NCBI GenBank assembly: GCA_022316685.1
Contig: JAKJHU010000024.1
Location: 4,596,501 to 4,660,500, forward strand
From: Progne subis subis
Lineage: Eukaryota; Chordata; Aves; Passeriformes; Hirundinidae
Direction of reading: 5' to 3'
Length of the DNA: 64,000 nt
Positions 26,341-38,721 of the stretch are shown here, one piece after another. Below the pieces are notes generated by a model. That model made no database searches, was not told the DNA's origin, and saw only the letters and a program-made list of their open reading frames with translations. A program made the position numbers and the translations under genes. Position 1 is the stretch's first letter. Each line of letters starts with the position of its first letter.

Positions 26341-28562
26341 TGCTCTGCTATAATTTTTGAGTGTACACAGCACAATTGCAGTTCTTCATTTTCACGTAGA
26401 TGAAAACAAACCAAACTCACCAGAACGCAAGTATGTGCCTGGTGAAATACTTTGCAGTTTAATCTGTGTATTTAACCATGATTCACTGGGATATTTAAGG
26501 AATAAGGTACTTGTGAACTATTAGGAAGAAGCCTGCTCATTTGTGTCAAATACACTGCAGAACACTACTGGTCACAGTATCAATACCTAAATCAAAGCTA
26601 CCTTAACAAAAATGAACAGATAATAATGATTGCTCCTTAAGATAATAAATATTACAGAAGACTATACGGTTTCAGAAAAAAAAGGAAAGAAAAAAAGATA
26701 AATCTTTACGAATAGACAGAGCAACAGGAAAAAAGCAATTTAAAGTGGCGGTAGAAAGCGTGGATTTCCTCTAGTCAGACACAGAAGATTGGTGTATATA
26801 CAGAACTGGGGGGAAATAATACTGAATTTACAATAACAATTCAGTAAAAAAATATCTAGAAATAAGCACCTATAAAGTATTTATATAAAGTATAAATACC
26901 TCAAAATAGTCAATAGAAATAAAAAATAGAAACCCCATTTCTAATTGAAACCTGTTTTGTGTTTAACACTGCACTATACACACTGCATATGAATTGCTGT
27001 AATTATATATCTGAATATGTATACAATGAAAATGTGGTAATCAGAGGCAAGTACTTTTCCAAAATTTTATAAATAGCAAATTTATAATATATCAACAGAT
27101 GTGCTGAGAGGTAGTTGGGGGTTTTTTTTGATGAAGTGATGCTGAAAATTAAAAAGAAGAATTAATGTATGATTTGCAGTCTTTATACTTAATTACATTG
27201 GCATTGGTTGATTATAACGGCTGTTTTAAGAGATTTACTAGATTTAGAAATGTTAATGTCCACAGTTTAATGCAAGCTCTCCAGAACTGCCCTTTATTTC
27301 TGGTATAGAACATACTTCATGGAAGTGTTGTGGAATTTTTAGTTAGTTTTAATTTTATGGCAAGTATCTAAACCCTCTGCATTTCTGCAGCTGGAACAGT
27401 CCTTAGGCTCACAGGGACTTGTGCTTTCTGAACTCCCTGGCATGGTGCTATCCTTCCGTGCTGGAAGGAGTTTTGCAGACTGCGGCATGCCAACACTTTG
27501 GGAATGTAGAAGGAGTTCTGTATTACTAATTGGAGTTCTGGGGCCAAGAGCTGACTTAAAGAAGCCCTTGAGTCCTTCACATCAGATAGGTGTTTATCTC
27601 ACAACACTCAGCCTTCTACTAAAGTCGCTGCTGTACTTCTTTGTATGGGAAACCAATTCTTCCTTATCTCGCTTTAAATGTAACCTAGGGACTAGACCCA
27701 GAAAGAAGCAGTGTGAATTCGTTGGTGCTATTATTCACCAGGCCATAAACCAAAATGGAATGCATTTTTGGATTCACTGTATTTTTTAAAAAAATCAGTT
27801 TCCCTTCATATTTAGGATATTTTATTCTATTCACAAAATCATTCAATTTATAGTATTATCCTGTAGGTACAAATGTTTACATCAATAATTGGCTTGTATG
27901 ATAAAAATGTGTAATGGTGCTTTTATAGCAGCACTGTAATAGCTTTGGAATTAATGATTAACTCAAGGCTAGAGAACAGCAATTATTCAGCTGGATTTAT
28001 TTGGAAGGAGCAAAATCTCCCTTACAATTGCTTTAGCAAAACAATTGCTAGAAAAGAGTGAAGATTAGAAAGAAGAAGACAGCCCCAACAAGAAAATTGT
28101 TTTTTAAGTGCCTTACAAAGAAATTGGTATATTTATCTTACCAAAGGCTTGAGAAGGAATTTAACTACTGTGTCTAATTATCATCATCAGAGGAAAATAT
28201 AGGATATTTAATGAAGTAGAGCTTCATATGAGTCATTACAATAGATATATTTAACCGGTCTAAATCTGAAGGGTTAATTAATAGACTAAATCTTTTAATT
28301 ACTTCAGGCCCCTTCTTCACCTGACCTGTCCTAGTAGAGGGAACCATCCATCTTACCCCCAAGAAAACCTAAAATTAAGGTCCTGTCCATCAACACAAAT
28401 ATTATGTTCATTTTTCTGTGAAAAGATAGGTCACCAAATATTAGGCCCAGTATTAGAATCAATAATATTCTATAAATATGAATGATCTCATGCCTTTTTA
28501 GAAATTTAGCTTTTCTTTTTCCTAACTGAAGTAGCATAGAAAACACAGTAATTGGCAACTTC

Positions 28563-28598
<36 letters not shown>

Positions 28599-29649
28599 CC
28601 ACCATAGCAAATTTTAAGTTCATCTTGATAGAAATCAGTGGCAATTTGTCCACTGGACTATTCATGCATTAGCACACACATTAATGTGTCCACATTAGTA
28701 CAACGTATTTTTGCATCCTGGCCAAATTCTTTCCCTGGTGTGTGTAATGCAGTGCAGAGCAGAGGTGTTCCTTCCCTTGCATTTCCCATTTGCACTGCTT
28801 TTCTTGGTCTCCTCATGGAGTAACAGCCCCTGGTAGAACTCCTGCCCTAAACACAAGTGAATGCCTAATGAATTAAACAGAAACAACTGCAAATTACATT
28901 AAACTGATTTTTCTCACATAAATGTGATGCTGAAGAAAAAAGCATGTGAATCCAAAATAAGAGAATTATTCTGATTTGGAAAGACTCCCTACGTAAATGT
29001 TGATTACATTTTGATTATGTTGATTTGGGAGGGGGGTTCATTATGAAGGCAGTATATTTTTTACTTACTGTGTCTCACTTTTAAAGGTCTGCAGTAAGAC
29101 AAGTGCAATCAAAACAGCATATTTAGTTTACTCAGTCAGGAGCTATAAGCACAACTGCTTCTGATTTCCAAACTTGCCACAGTGGATCAGATTAAAGGCC
29201 CCGTGCTGTGAACAGCAAAGCAAGGACTGTGCCAGAGCGTCAAGTCCCCTCAGTCAAAATGCTGACATTCACCGAGGTTACTGAAACACAACAGAGAATT
29301 TTAATTGCCACAGTATCTTAAAGCAAACTGAGTCAAATACCAGCCTGAGTTCAATGATACCAGTAAGTATGAAATTAAATCACACTACAATTCAAAGAAC
29401 ATCCAAGAGTCTTGTAGAACAATGATCTGACATTTTGAAAAATCCAGGGATTTATTTCATCTTGCCATAGATTTCTCTAAGTACTTACATTCCTTAGAAG
29501 CATGAATCTCCATGATTTCAAGTGGCAGGTTTGGTTCTAAATCGCTTAGGTTCTTCTAAAGAATCTTGCTTTCTAGCAGAAGTTTCTCAAAAATGTTTCT
29601 CATGTTTTGGAGAATTATTTTACCTAAAGAACTCCTTTTCCTTATTTTT
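26341..29649. other. Unique AT-rich non-coding sequence
   Basis: No gene recognised. The 122-codon plus-strand frame at 27421-27789 has slightly raised CpG but no domain, signal peptide or splice framing that I can see. The main landmark is the long poly(A) run at 28566-28594. Confidence 0.55.
28566..28594. repeat. Poly(A) run, 29 nt
   Basis: Twenty-nine uninterrupted adenines, the longest homopolymer here. Such a run can mark the 3' end of a retrocopy on the plus strand, but the sequence just upstream shows no recognisable gene or element and I found no flanking duplication. Confidence 0.9.
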
Positions 29650-30700
29650 AAAAAAAAAGCATTTTTGATTTGATAGTCATGAAAATTAATAATATGGTTT
29701 AAAAACTTTTGGCAGTTTTTAAACTCCTAAAATTTATTTCCACTGGCATGTTTAACGTCCTGTTTAACTCTAACAGAAAATAAATTAATTAACAGCTTTA
29801 ACAGCTCATTTGTACAGCTCCAAGTAACTCATAAACAGACATTAATGAAAATTTCTAAATGTTTCAATAGAATCCCACTTTACTAAGCTATTACATTGTT
29901 GAAAACAACACTTGTACAAGAAATTACATGAATTCTGTTGATTTTTGCACAAAAAAAAGTTTAAGAGAGGTAAATTCCATCTCTTTTCTCTGCAAACATA
30001 TACTTAGGCAGGGAATATGCCAATGGATCCTATTACTTCATTAGAAATATCCCTTGATTTGGGTCTTCATTTTACCTAACAGGTAGCTTAACAGCTTTGT
30101 TATTAATCATGTCTTAATGTAAACACTTTGAAGCTGTTGCTATTCAGTAATACTCATTATAAACAGTCCCTGTGGGAAACACCAGCTTATTTCATTAAAA
30201 CTCCTGCCTGCTGTTAATTGCTCTTCGAAAACATGAACAAATTAACTGTGTTTTAAGAGACAGTGGTGGTAATTTGTACACTTGTGTGTTTGATTGCTGG
30301 GGTCTAATGATTTTCCTGATAATCCTCTGCTGTTGCACTCGGTGTATGATAGTTGGCAGCACGAGCCTGGTTTAATCAATAGCGGTTGATGTTACATGGG
30401 TTAAAAACAAAAATATGGTTTTGCAACCATAGTGCTCATCATGCCAGCCAAGACACAGTATCATTCTGGGTCATGAGTAATTAATTTAAAAATTTTAATG
30501 AATCTTCTGTGTGAAAGAAATAATGCTTGTTAGCTGGGATGATTAAATTATATTAAATGAGTAAATTAAAAACTCCAGAATGTTTTTACTATCACAGTGG
30601 TTAAATTAGGATATGTGACACCTTGAAGGTAAAATCAAGGAATTTCCACAATTCAGAGACATGTGGCTTTCTATAAATTGTAATAACATTCAGTTACAAT
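29650..30700. promoter_or_regulatory. Candidate conserved non-coding region
   Basis: This kilobase is free of simple repeats and recognisable transposons and is dense in homeodomain-type cores, such as attaattaac, gttaattgctc, gtaattaattt and ttaatcaatagcgg. Developmental enhancers in vertebrate gene deserts have this texture. No coding frame is supported. This is an impression from composition only; conservation cannot be tested here. Confidence 0.25.
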
Positions 30701-32597
30701 AGTGTGATAAAGAAAAGAGCATTTAATTTAAATGTCCTCAATCAGATTGTTAGTAAATACACTCTATGGAGTAAAAGCAGCCTCCAGTAAAATTTGCCCA
30801 GGAATGTATAAGCAAAACTAAAATCACCTTGTTAAAGAAGATTATGCAATGCTTGAAACGAATATGCTAAAAATTTTTTTTTTATCATCTTCCTCACAAA
30901 AACTTATGGCATTATAAGACATTCCAGATAGTTATCTGGGCTTCATCACAGATGCCTAAAGTCCCTTGGAAAATCTGTAGTTGGAACCAAAAATGAAAAG
31001 GAATTGCATAAAGGGGGATATATTTATATGTCATTAAAGAAATCATTACTCTCTCTACTAAGACAACTGTACTTGGAAGCTTTACTTTGTGTATTCAGCA
31101 CTGCCCTCTGATTTTGGGGGAACCAGCACTTCAGATCTAGCTAGGCATCTGAAAATTGGCAGTGTGATCAGTATTAGCCACTTGATCTCAAAAAAGCCTC
31201 TGGGTAACACAGGAGAGGGATACTAAAAATGCTGATGGTAAGTAAACCCCATAGCATTGTTACTGAATCATTTAATTACACACTAATGTGTACATTTCAC
31301 ATAACAAGGCGATATAACTGCTTTTCCCAGTTCCTTTGTCTGTGTTATTTTGAATATTCCAAAATGTAGAGTAAATTACAGCATTTTGGCTAAGAGTTGT
31401 GTTTTAAATAATTATATGAATTCCAGACCCTGGATTTTCAACACACATAATCCTGCAATTAAATCTGACCATAATCAGAGGAATATTTTTATAATACTGA
31501 CATAAGTTAAAATGTTTTATTTAATCTTCCTGAAATTTTCCAATCATTTGTAATTTTCAATCCTCAGCTCTATTATTTTTGCAGAGCAAACTGGAATTTC
31601 AGTCCCACTCTGAGCACTCCTGGTTATTCTTAGCAAATGAAAAAAATAACCAATATGGTGGAGGCCCAGTAGTTGCAAATGATGGTTAATAAAAATTAGT
31701 CCCTCAAGAAGAGAATATCATTGATGACTAATTGTTTGCTCTACATATCAATAACTTTATCACATTTTTGTTAATGTGCTTGATCATGAGAATCTCTTTC
31801 TTCTCTGTAGAGTGAATGTTTTCCTAATTTGACATTTATCAGAATATCAGAACATAAAATGCCACAAAGACCAAAGGACTTATAAAAAAATCTAACATTT
31901 GCTTAAATAATTCTCTGAATTTCCTTGTGTAATCTTGATTTAAATGACAGGATCATGTTAAATACAGCCCTGTACGCGTAAGGATTTCTAGCAGAGATGC
32001 ACCTGTTAATTTGCAAGCCCAAGAGTCTTTGAGACACTCAGCCCTCTACTTGCTGAGTTAAGGAAACCTCAGGCTTTTTGCCCTAGGAGGTGAAAAAAGA
32101 AAACAAACAAACAAAAGCAGAACTGGTAATTCTTAGTTATATGGTTTGTTTGCAGAAAAAAAGCTTTTCTGTCTTCTAGCATATAGAGAAAACAGAAGTA
32201 ACTTGACTAATGGCAGTCAGAAGAGCACTGTAGGGCGTAGGAAAAACTGGGGTAATTTCTTTTTCTTTAAAAAAGGGTATTTTGACTATTTTGTTTACTT
32301 GCTTATTTACACTTTCCCTATTTCCCTTGAAAACTGCAATTTTTCAGATTCTAGCAGTACAGATTTAATAATTCATCTAAGGCATAAATTTGACATTTCA
32401 GGTCTCCACCAGAGAGTGTAGCTTCTACACAAAATTAAAATATTTATCTCAAACCAGTGAAAACCTTCTGCTTAATATGAACTCAGCTATTCAAGAATGT
32501 CTCCCACATTCATGGTGTGCATAAAGCCAGATACTCTGAGCCATCTGTAAAGATCAAATCACACTTCTAATGGAGAGATATTGCAGAAGTGTTGCAA
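30701..32597. other. Unique AT-rich non-coding sequence
   Basis: Nothing recognisable beyond short A-rich tracts such as 32095-32116. Confidence 0.55.
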
Positions 32598-32690
32598 AGC
32601 CTTGGTGGACTTGGTAGCATTAGGTTAATGGTTGGAATCCATGATCTTAAGGGACTTTTCCAAACTAAATGATTCCATAATCCTATGAAA
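32598..32690 (+). mobile_element. CR1 LINE 3' end (truncated)
   Basis: The string gccttggtggacttggtagc, then attaggttaatggttggaat, then ccatgatcttaagggacttt, then tccaaactaaatgattccat, matches the avian CR1 3' end of the 'gttggactcgatgatcttagaggtcttttccaacctaaatgattctatgattctatg' type. The degenerate gattccataatcctatga is the tail repeat. It is one of many dead, 5'-truncated copies expected in a bird genome; no ORF2 remains. Confidence 0.9.
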
Positions 32691-34111
32691 GCCATAAAAA
32701 GTGATGCTACAACTCCAGCCCATCCATAAGTAACTCAGATTGTAAAGTACAAAAATCTCTAATCTTTCCTCTCAAAAGACCTTTCCTCAAATACCAGACT
32801 CCCCAATCCTACACCACCATGATACCACCATACCATCTGTGAGGAAAATGAGGGGGTTTGCTGTAATAGAACAGTAATTTAATAAAGGCATGGCAAATAG
32901 AAACCTACTGTGCAATCTTAGAGATCCTACAAAGACTGGAGAAAACTTTTGCTGCCACTGCAGAAACTCAACACCATCACCTGACCACAAACCTGTGGGG
33001 TTTGCATAAGTTTTCTTCCTTCCTGATGAAAAGGGGAGTGAATTATTTCCTGAAGATGAGCTGCATCAAAAAAAATCATTATGAACTTGACTCTGCAAGG
33101 GTTAAAGGAATGAAGGGAAGTTGGTTTATATGTGCTGCACAGATTGAAGCAATGCAACCTGACAAGGAAATGCAATTCTCTGGCTCTTTCACTGAATGAG
33201 CAGGTTTAGTGTATGTTTCACAGCTGCAAGAAAATTAGATAATCTGTAGAGGAAACAAGTTTGGATCAGCCAGAAAAGACATCACGGACAAAATTCATAC
33301 TGCATTTTCATGATAAACAGTCTAAAAATGTCTGAAAATGTCAATGATTTTGCATCAAAGAAAAACTACATGAAATAGGAATATACACATAGAATTTCCA
33401 GGTCAGTTGAAAACCAAAACCTGGAAAAACACCAAGTAAATTTTAAAATTCATCAGCATGTTTGGGATAATATGTAGCCCAATGAGATTTCTAGGATGAT
33501 TCTATAACTGTCCAATTTGTAAGATAATTGTATTGTTTGGATTACCAGAAGGAGCAAAATGGAATAATAAGTCTCCCACAGACACTGTTATTCAGAAGCT
33601 GAGTTATCAGTGAACAGCTCCAGAAAGTGAGGCTGCACTTCAAAGCGTGTGAGTATGGTCAGAAAGGCTTGGGACAGGATTTGCAGACCCCTGGACTGGG
33701 GAGCAGTGACAGGTATTTGTAGAGAAGGGTTCAGCTGGTCTGAAAAGTCAACGTGTCTGGAGACTAACCACAGCTGTTAACTTGTTCCAAAACAAAAATG
33801 GCTGGCATTTTGGGAAAGGTCATACAAGAGCAGTCAGCACACAATTACAAGCCTTAGTACTTAAGAAACAGAAAGTATTTAGGATTTTTCAATGCCTAGG
33901 TTTTGCTCTGTCTTGCATTTTTCATGGTTACAGTCAAAATTAGAGGCAAAACTTGCAAATTTTCGGTCCCTTGAGATTGCATTTCAAAATTCACTGCAAT
34001 AAGTGATGTGCAGTGAAAAGTGAAAAAAAGTGAGTGAATAGTGGAAAAAAAAAATCAATAGATTCTCTGGATCTAGGGTAATTTAATGTTTAGTTTGACC
34101 AGAATGGCAAC

Positions 34112-34114
<3 letters not shown>
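32691..34114. other. Unique AT-rich non-coding sequence
   Basis: No gene or known repeat recognised. Overlapping frames on both strands at 32787-33199 are shadows of one another and have no supporting signals. Confidence 0.55.

Positions 34115-34172
<58 letters not shown>
34115..34172. repeat. (AT)n microsatellite, about 58 bp
   Basis: Roughly 29 uninterrupted AT dinucleotides. Long pure AT tracts are prone to slippage and cruciform extrusion. The minus-strand frame that translates it as alternating Ile-Tyr is not a gene. Confidence 0.95.

Positions 34173-34200
<28 letters not shown>
34173..34200. repeat. (TTTTG)n microsatellite
   Basis: Five TTTTG-like units directly abut the preceding AT tract, forming a compound simple repeat. 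Confidence 0.9.
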
Positions 34201-34203
<3 letters not shown>

Positions 34204-35844
34204 TCCAGAAGAAAGGCTTAATCTGCCTTACTACCTGATGGAAATATTTCCTCAATATCAACATTGCTGAAACCTGTCTGGAATGTAAAATACAATAAAA
34301 AGGGGCATATTTACTGAAACTAGTAACTAGATCCAAATTACCTTGAGCTTAGAGATTAAGGGAGATAAGAGAACCTACACAGTATATTTAACAGCGATTT
34401 ATGGGAGGATATTTTTCTGACATCACTTGTTCACACCATCAATGTAACAGTTACATCACTTCTTATTGAAATGCATTTTTTTTCCAAGTCTTAAAAGGTT
34501 CCTGAAGGTTGGAGGGGTTTTTTTGAATGCAGCATTATAGAATGTAAGGAAAATCAACTCATTTTCCTAAGATTCCAAGCATATTTGAGTTATATGTTGT
34601 TAATATTATTGGTTCTCTCATAAAACTTAAGGAAAAAATAAAACTGTGGCACTGTACATTTGGGCACTTGCAGTGAGTTCCAAAATACTACAATTAAAGA
34701 GTGCTATATTTTCTGCTACTGTCATTATTCATTGTAATATTAGTAGTATTCTGCATAAACTCAGCTAGACCAGAGCCATCACTAAGTGTTAAAACTCTTG
34801 TTACCGCTTCCTGAACAGATTACAAGTGGCAATAAATTCAAATTATACTGCAATTTTCAACTATTTGTTATAATAAATAACATTAAAAATTTCACATCAG
34901 CTTCTTACCAGGTTCAAGAAGTAGAGTAAAAGAAAGATTTTATCAGACACACAAACACAATGATTGTATTATAATCCCATATACAGCATCATTTTATACT
35001 CCCTGAGCCAACAAAACAAGGTTACCATTTTTACTTTAATTATAGAACTGCAACCCACACTATTGTAAATCATAATGCTTGGTCTTCTCTGTTAGAGTAT
35101 GAATGACCAAAAAGTTCCCCCAAAAAACAAGGACAAGGAGAGCAGAATTAATCTGGCCTTGAATTTTATAATTTAAAAAGAAAATATATTATAATTCTCA
35201 TGCTTGTAATTCCTGGCCTCCCAGTTTTAAAACATCAGGCATGGAGGGTCTAATTTTAACTCAAGTTTCCAAAGACAGGCTGTGCAAGGCACCTACAGAT
35301 GCTGCCCCATTTTCCAGGCGATCTTAGTCTGGTCAGCTGAGAAATCCAAATCCATGAATGGTTTTTGCAGTCACAGGCTTTCCAAAATAGAAGGCAACAT
35401 TTCCTTTCCACAGAAAAGTGCTCTGAGGGGGAATATGTCTTTTTATTTCTAAATTAATCCACTTGCATTGAAATTTATTGAATGAACAATATTCAAACAG
35501 AAGGTACCTGACAAGTAAATTACTAGGAAGACGAATATGCAAGTATCCTGCAATTAAAAAATTAAATCAATCAATTTTTAATTGACATACTAATTAGTTG
35601 AATGTATAAAGCCAGACACAATGCTTCAACCATGTTTATTTAATGTATTCATTTTACCTGTTACTTTAACCTTCAAAGACTGCAAAAAGCCCCAGAATCT
35701 TCTCTACTAACACGACCGCAAAATCTCTTTTTAAACAGAACTTTTCACTGATTTAAATATGTTCCAAAATGGATGGAACAAAGTAAAATCAGAATATTTA
35801 AGAATTCCATATATAGCCTATGCCCAGCTTTTACTGAAAAGTGA
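34201..35844. other. Unique AT-rich non-coding sequence
   Basis: Nothing recognisable; AT-rich with no supported coding frame. Confidence 0.55.
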
Positions 35845-35994
35845 GGTTGTTTTTGGGTTTTTTTCTTTGTTTTTTCTTTGTTTTTTGGTGTGGGGGTTTT
35901 TTTGGGGTGGTTTTTTTTTTTTGGGTTTTTTTTGGGTGTTTTTTTGTTTTGTGGGGTTTTTTTGGTTTTTTTTTTTGTTTTTTTGTTTTTTTGT
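35845..35994. repeat. G/T-only low-complexity tract
   Basis: About 150 bases almost wholly of G and T on the plus strand: long T runs broken by G runs of two to five. The complementary strand is A/C-rich. Both strands carry long meaningless frames here (Phe/Gly/Trp-rich on plus, Lys/Asn/Pro/Gln-rich on minus), which are repeat artefacts. Confidence 0.9.
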
Positions 35995-36542
35995 TACATT
36001 AAATAAAAGTAGTTTACCCTCTGCTACTGCCGAATTTAGCTGAACTGCACTAACAAAGAAGCACACGCTTACTCAAGGACATCCTGCACTGAGAGAAAAA
36101 GCCACAACATTCAGATCTCAGTAAAAGCAGAGTAATTTCCTATAGTTCACATGGGTAGATCTGTGATTAGACTTAGGCAACCAAGACCCAACTCTGACGT
36201 TCTGACATTGACGGCAGCTTCTCACTGCCTGCTCCTCGTAACTTGTCAGAGTATAGGACATGCTTAATGACTTCAGTTAAAAAATCAATCACTTTTTCTG
36301 ATGCATGTCACACATTTGTTATTGTAAAGCACTGATAAGTGTCATAGGAAGAGATATGCCTTCCAGAAAACTAGTGGAGCCGAAGAGAAGCTGAAAGCAG
36401 AAACTAATAAACACTGAGGCACACATTAGTGGGACAGGTTAAACTCTGGGGAGTCTCTCATTCAAGAAATTGCTGTATCCACTAGTTTTATCTTGAAGTT
36501 TGTGATTAAAAATGTTTTGGTGATATCATGCAATCTGAAATT

Positions 36543-36592
36543 AAAAAAAAAAAAAAAAAAAACCAAAAAAAAAAAAAAAAAAAACAAAAAAA
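36543..36592. repeat. A-rich interrupted homopolymer
   Basis: About 50 bases of adenine broken by CC and C. No retroelement body was recognised upstream. Confidence 0.9.
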
Positions 36593-38721
36593 CCACCAAC
36601 CAGTCTTGCATAAACTACAGCAGGCTAGGAGCTTGTCAGAGTATCAGTTGAAACAGCAGGTTCCATATCATTAACTCTCAGTTTATATTATGCTCCAGAG
36701 ATTTCTAAAGTAGCAGAATGGTGTGCATTACTGTGTAGGCAAAATAGGAAAGTCAGATGTTGAACTGACCTCTTCTCACTACAATCTAGCCCATTATACT
36801 AATAATTGCACTAGAAATGTCTCTAAAGCTGTACAGAGAACTCCAGAAGAATAAAGATGAAAGGTGAAGATTATATTCATGAAGATAATATTACCTGAAT
36901 CACATTGCAAAAAGACTATCAATTTCTTGGTGGGAAAATGTTCTGGGGAATCAATTAATAATGACCAAAATCACTCTCCAGCATAACCAAATTATTTCTG
37001 ACCAATCCTAAAGAACAAAAGAGAAAACAGAAGAGACACTGATATTCTAATCCAACAGTAATTTAAATTATTTGGGAAAGCTTAAGTGAGGGAGCTTCAA
37101 TATTGAGAGACCTCAAGCAACATCATAAAAATGTGCAACTCTGCTGTATTACCATAAGCATAATTAATGTAGCTTGAAATTTCTAGTGTCTGCAGGAATT
37201 TGAGATGTCAAAACAGAAAAGCAGTTTAATTTTTAATGGTTAGTATTATGTTATGCTTTTAGGGTTGACTGGGCATGCATTTAGTGCTGACATTATAAAA
37301 TAATTAAATTGGAACTTAAGAAAAACAAGGGGCTGTGACTTCCAAATGAAATGGCAGGAAGAAAATTATCGATAAATAAGTCACACTACAAAATACTGGA
37401 GGAATTTACACAGCTATGGTCTGGTTCTACCAGGGGCTCCATGCTAAGAATGTCAGATACTGAAAGCTCAGCAACAGCTCAGCAAGTACCAAACAGACTG
37501 CTCAGATGAAGGGCTCGCTTCTGCAGCAAAGCTACTCAATGACATAAAATAAAAAGACATGGCATCAAATCCCCCAGACACAGCAGTAAAGTTTGTTTGG
37601 ATACAAACGCCCACGTCTTCAATTCGTTTTCCCTCTTTGCTTCAATTTTTTTTTAAATATTTATCCACTCAGTCAATCATCTTTACTGTTGTTTACCAAT
37701 TTTTAAAGCTGATAAGAATTTGATTGCAATGAGAATTAACTGTATTTTTCACCAAACTTAAGAAAAAATATATTTTCAGGAATTCTCTATTTTTCTATCT
37801 TTCTCTTCTTTTATGTGGAATAATGTTTGTTACAATTTTGCAATAACAACCTCGGCCGTGGCATTATACTTAATCAACCTGAAGAAACAGTTTTGGCAAT
37901 ATTGAATCAGAACATACAAGGACAATTAAGCTTTTAGGTTTACCACTTAAAGCAATTATTGCTTTGTAAAGAGACTAATGATCTATTAGTCCTTTTTGTG
38001 AACCTTGCTATCATGTCTTCATCTGTGCTAACACTTCACATAGCCTAGCAAAGCTACAGAAGTGTTGGAAAGGTTTCACTGGTGGTTAAACAATCAAAAG
38101 TCCTAAATGATTGAGGTAATTGAACCTGTGTGTAATTTTAACATTATGAAGGCACTAAGACTAGTTCTATGCCTGAAGCTGTATGGCCTCGTACTTACAC
38201 CATGCAGGAGATTCCACTTCTGTAAGAAATATGAGGAGAACAAATTGGCTTTTACAAATTCTCTGATAAGATCTAAACCAAGACATACTTGAACAAACAA
38301 TATTGGGAGTATGTGCTCAGGGGCACTGTATCATTCTAACACTGTCAGTGGTGACATTTCCCTCGTCTTTCAGAGACGGGTATTTGGAAGACTAACCTCA
38401 TTAGGGCTATGCCATCTGGCACATACCACCTGGCATACCTGGGCTGCAATGCAAATTAAACACATTTTATCTGCTTCACAGGGATGCCAACAGTAATGGA
38501 CAGTAGTGGCAAGGTAGATACTTGCACACACACTGCACACACACTCCCTCATGGGATCTGCAAGGCATTTGGAGAGCTTATAAATACAGAGGATGTGACT
38601 GAAAGTAGTATTAAGATACACACTATGCCCATTTCTTCCTATTATTCTGATCCTATCCTTTTTTTCCTATCACTTGTCCTGCATTTCCCAGTTGTTCTAT
38701 GTCAATAATTTACAAAAAGAC
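36593..38721. other. Unique AT-rich non-coding sequence
   Basis: No gene or known repeat recognised. Opposing frames at 38103-38300 (-) and 38107-38292 (+) mirror each other and have no independent support. Confidence 0.55.

Noticed and set aside
27421..27789. 122-codon plus-strand frame with slightly raised CpG
   Set aside because: No domain, signal peptide, or acceptor/donor pair bounding it; an overlapping minus-strand frame is equally open.
34073..34336. Minus-strand frame with a long Ile-Tyr repeat
   Set aside because: Translation of the (AT)n microsatellite.
35759..36066. Long frames on both strands (Phe/Gly-rich on plus, Lys/Asn-rich on minus)
   Set aside because: Both are translations of the G/T low-complexity tract.
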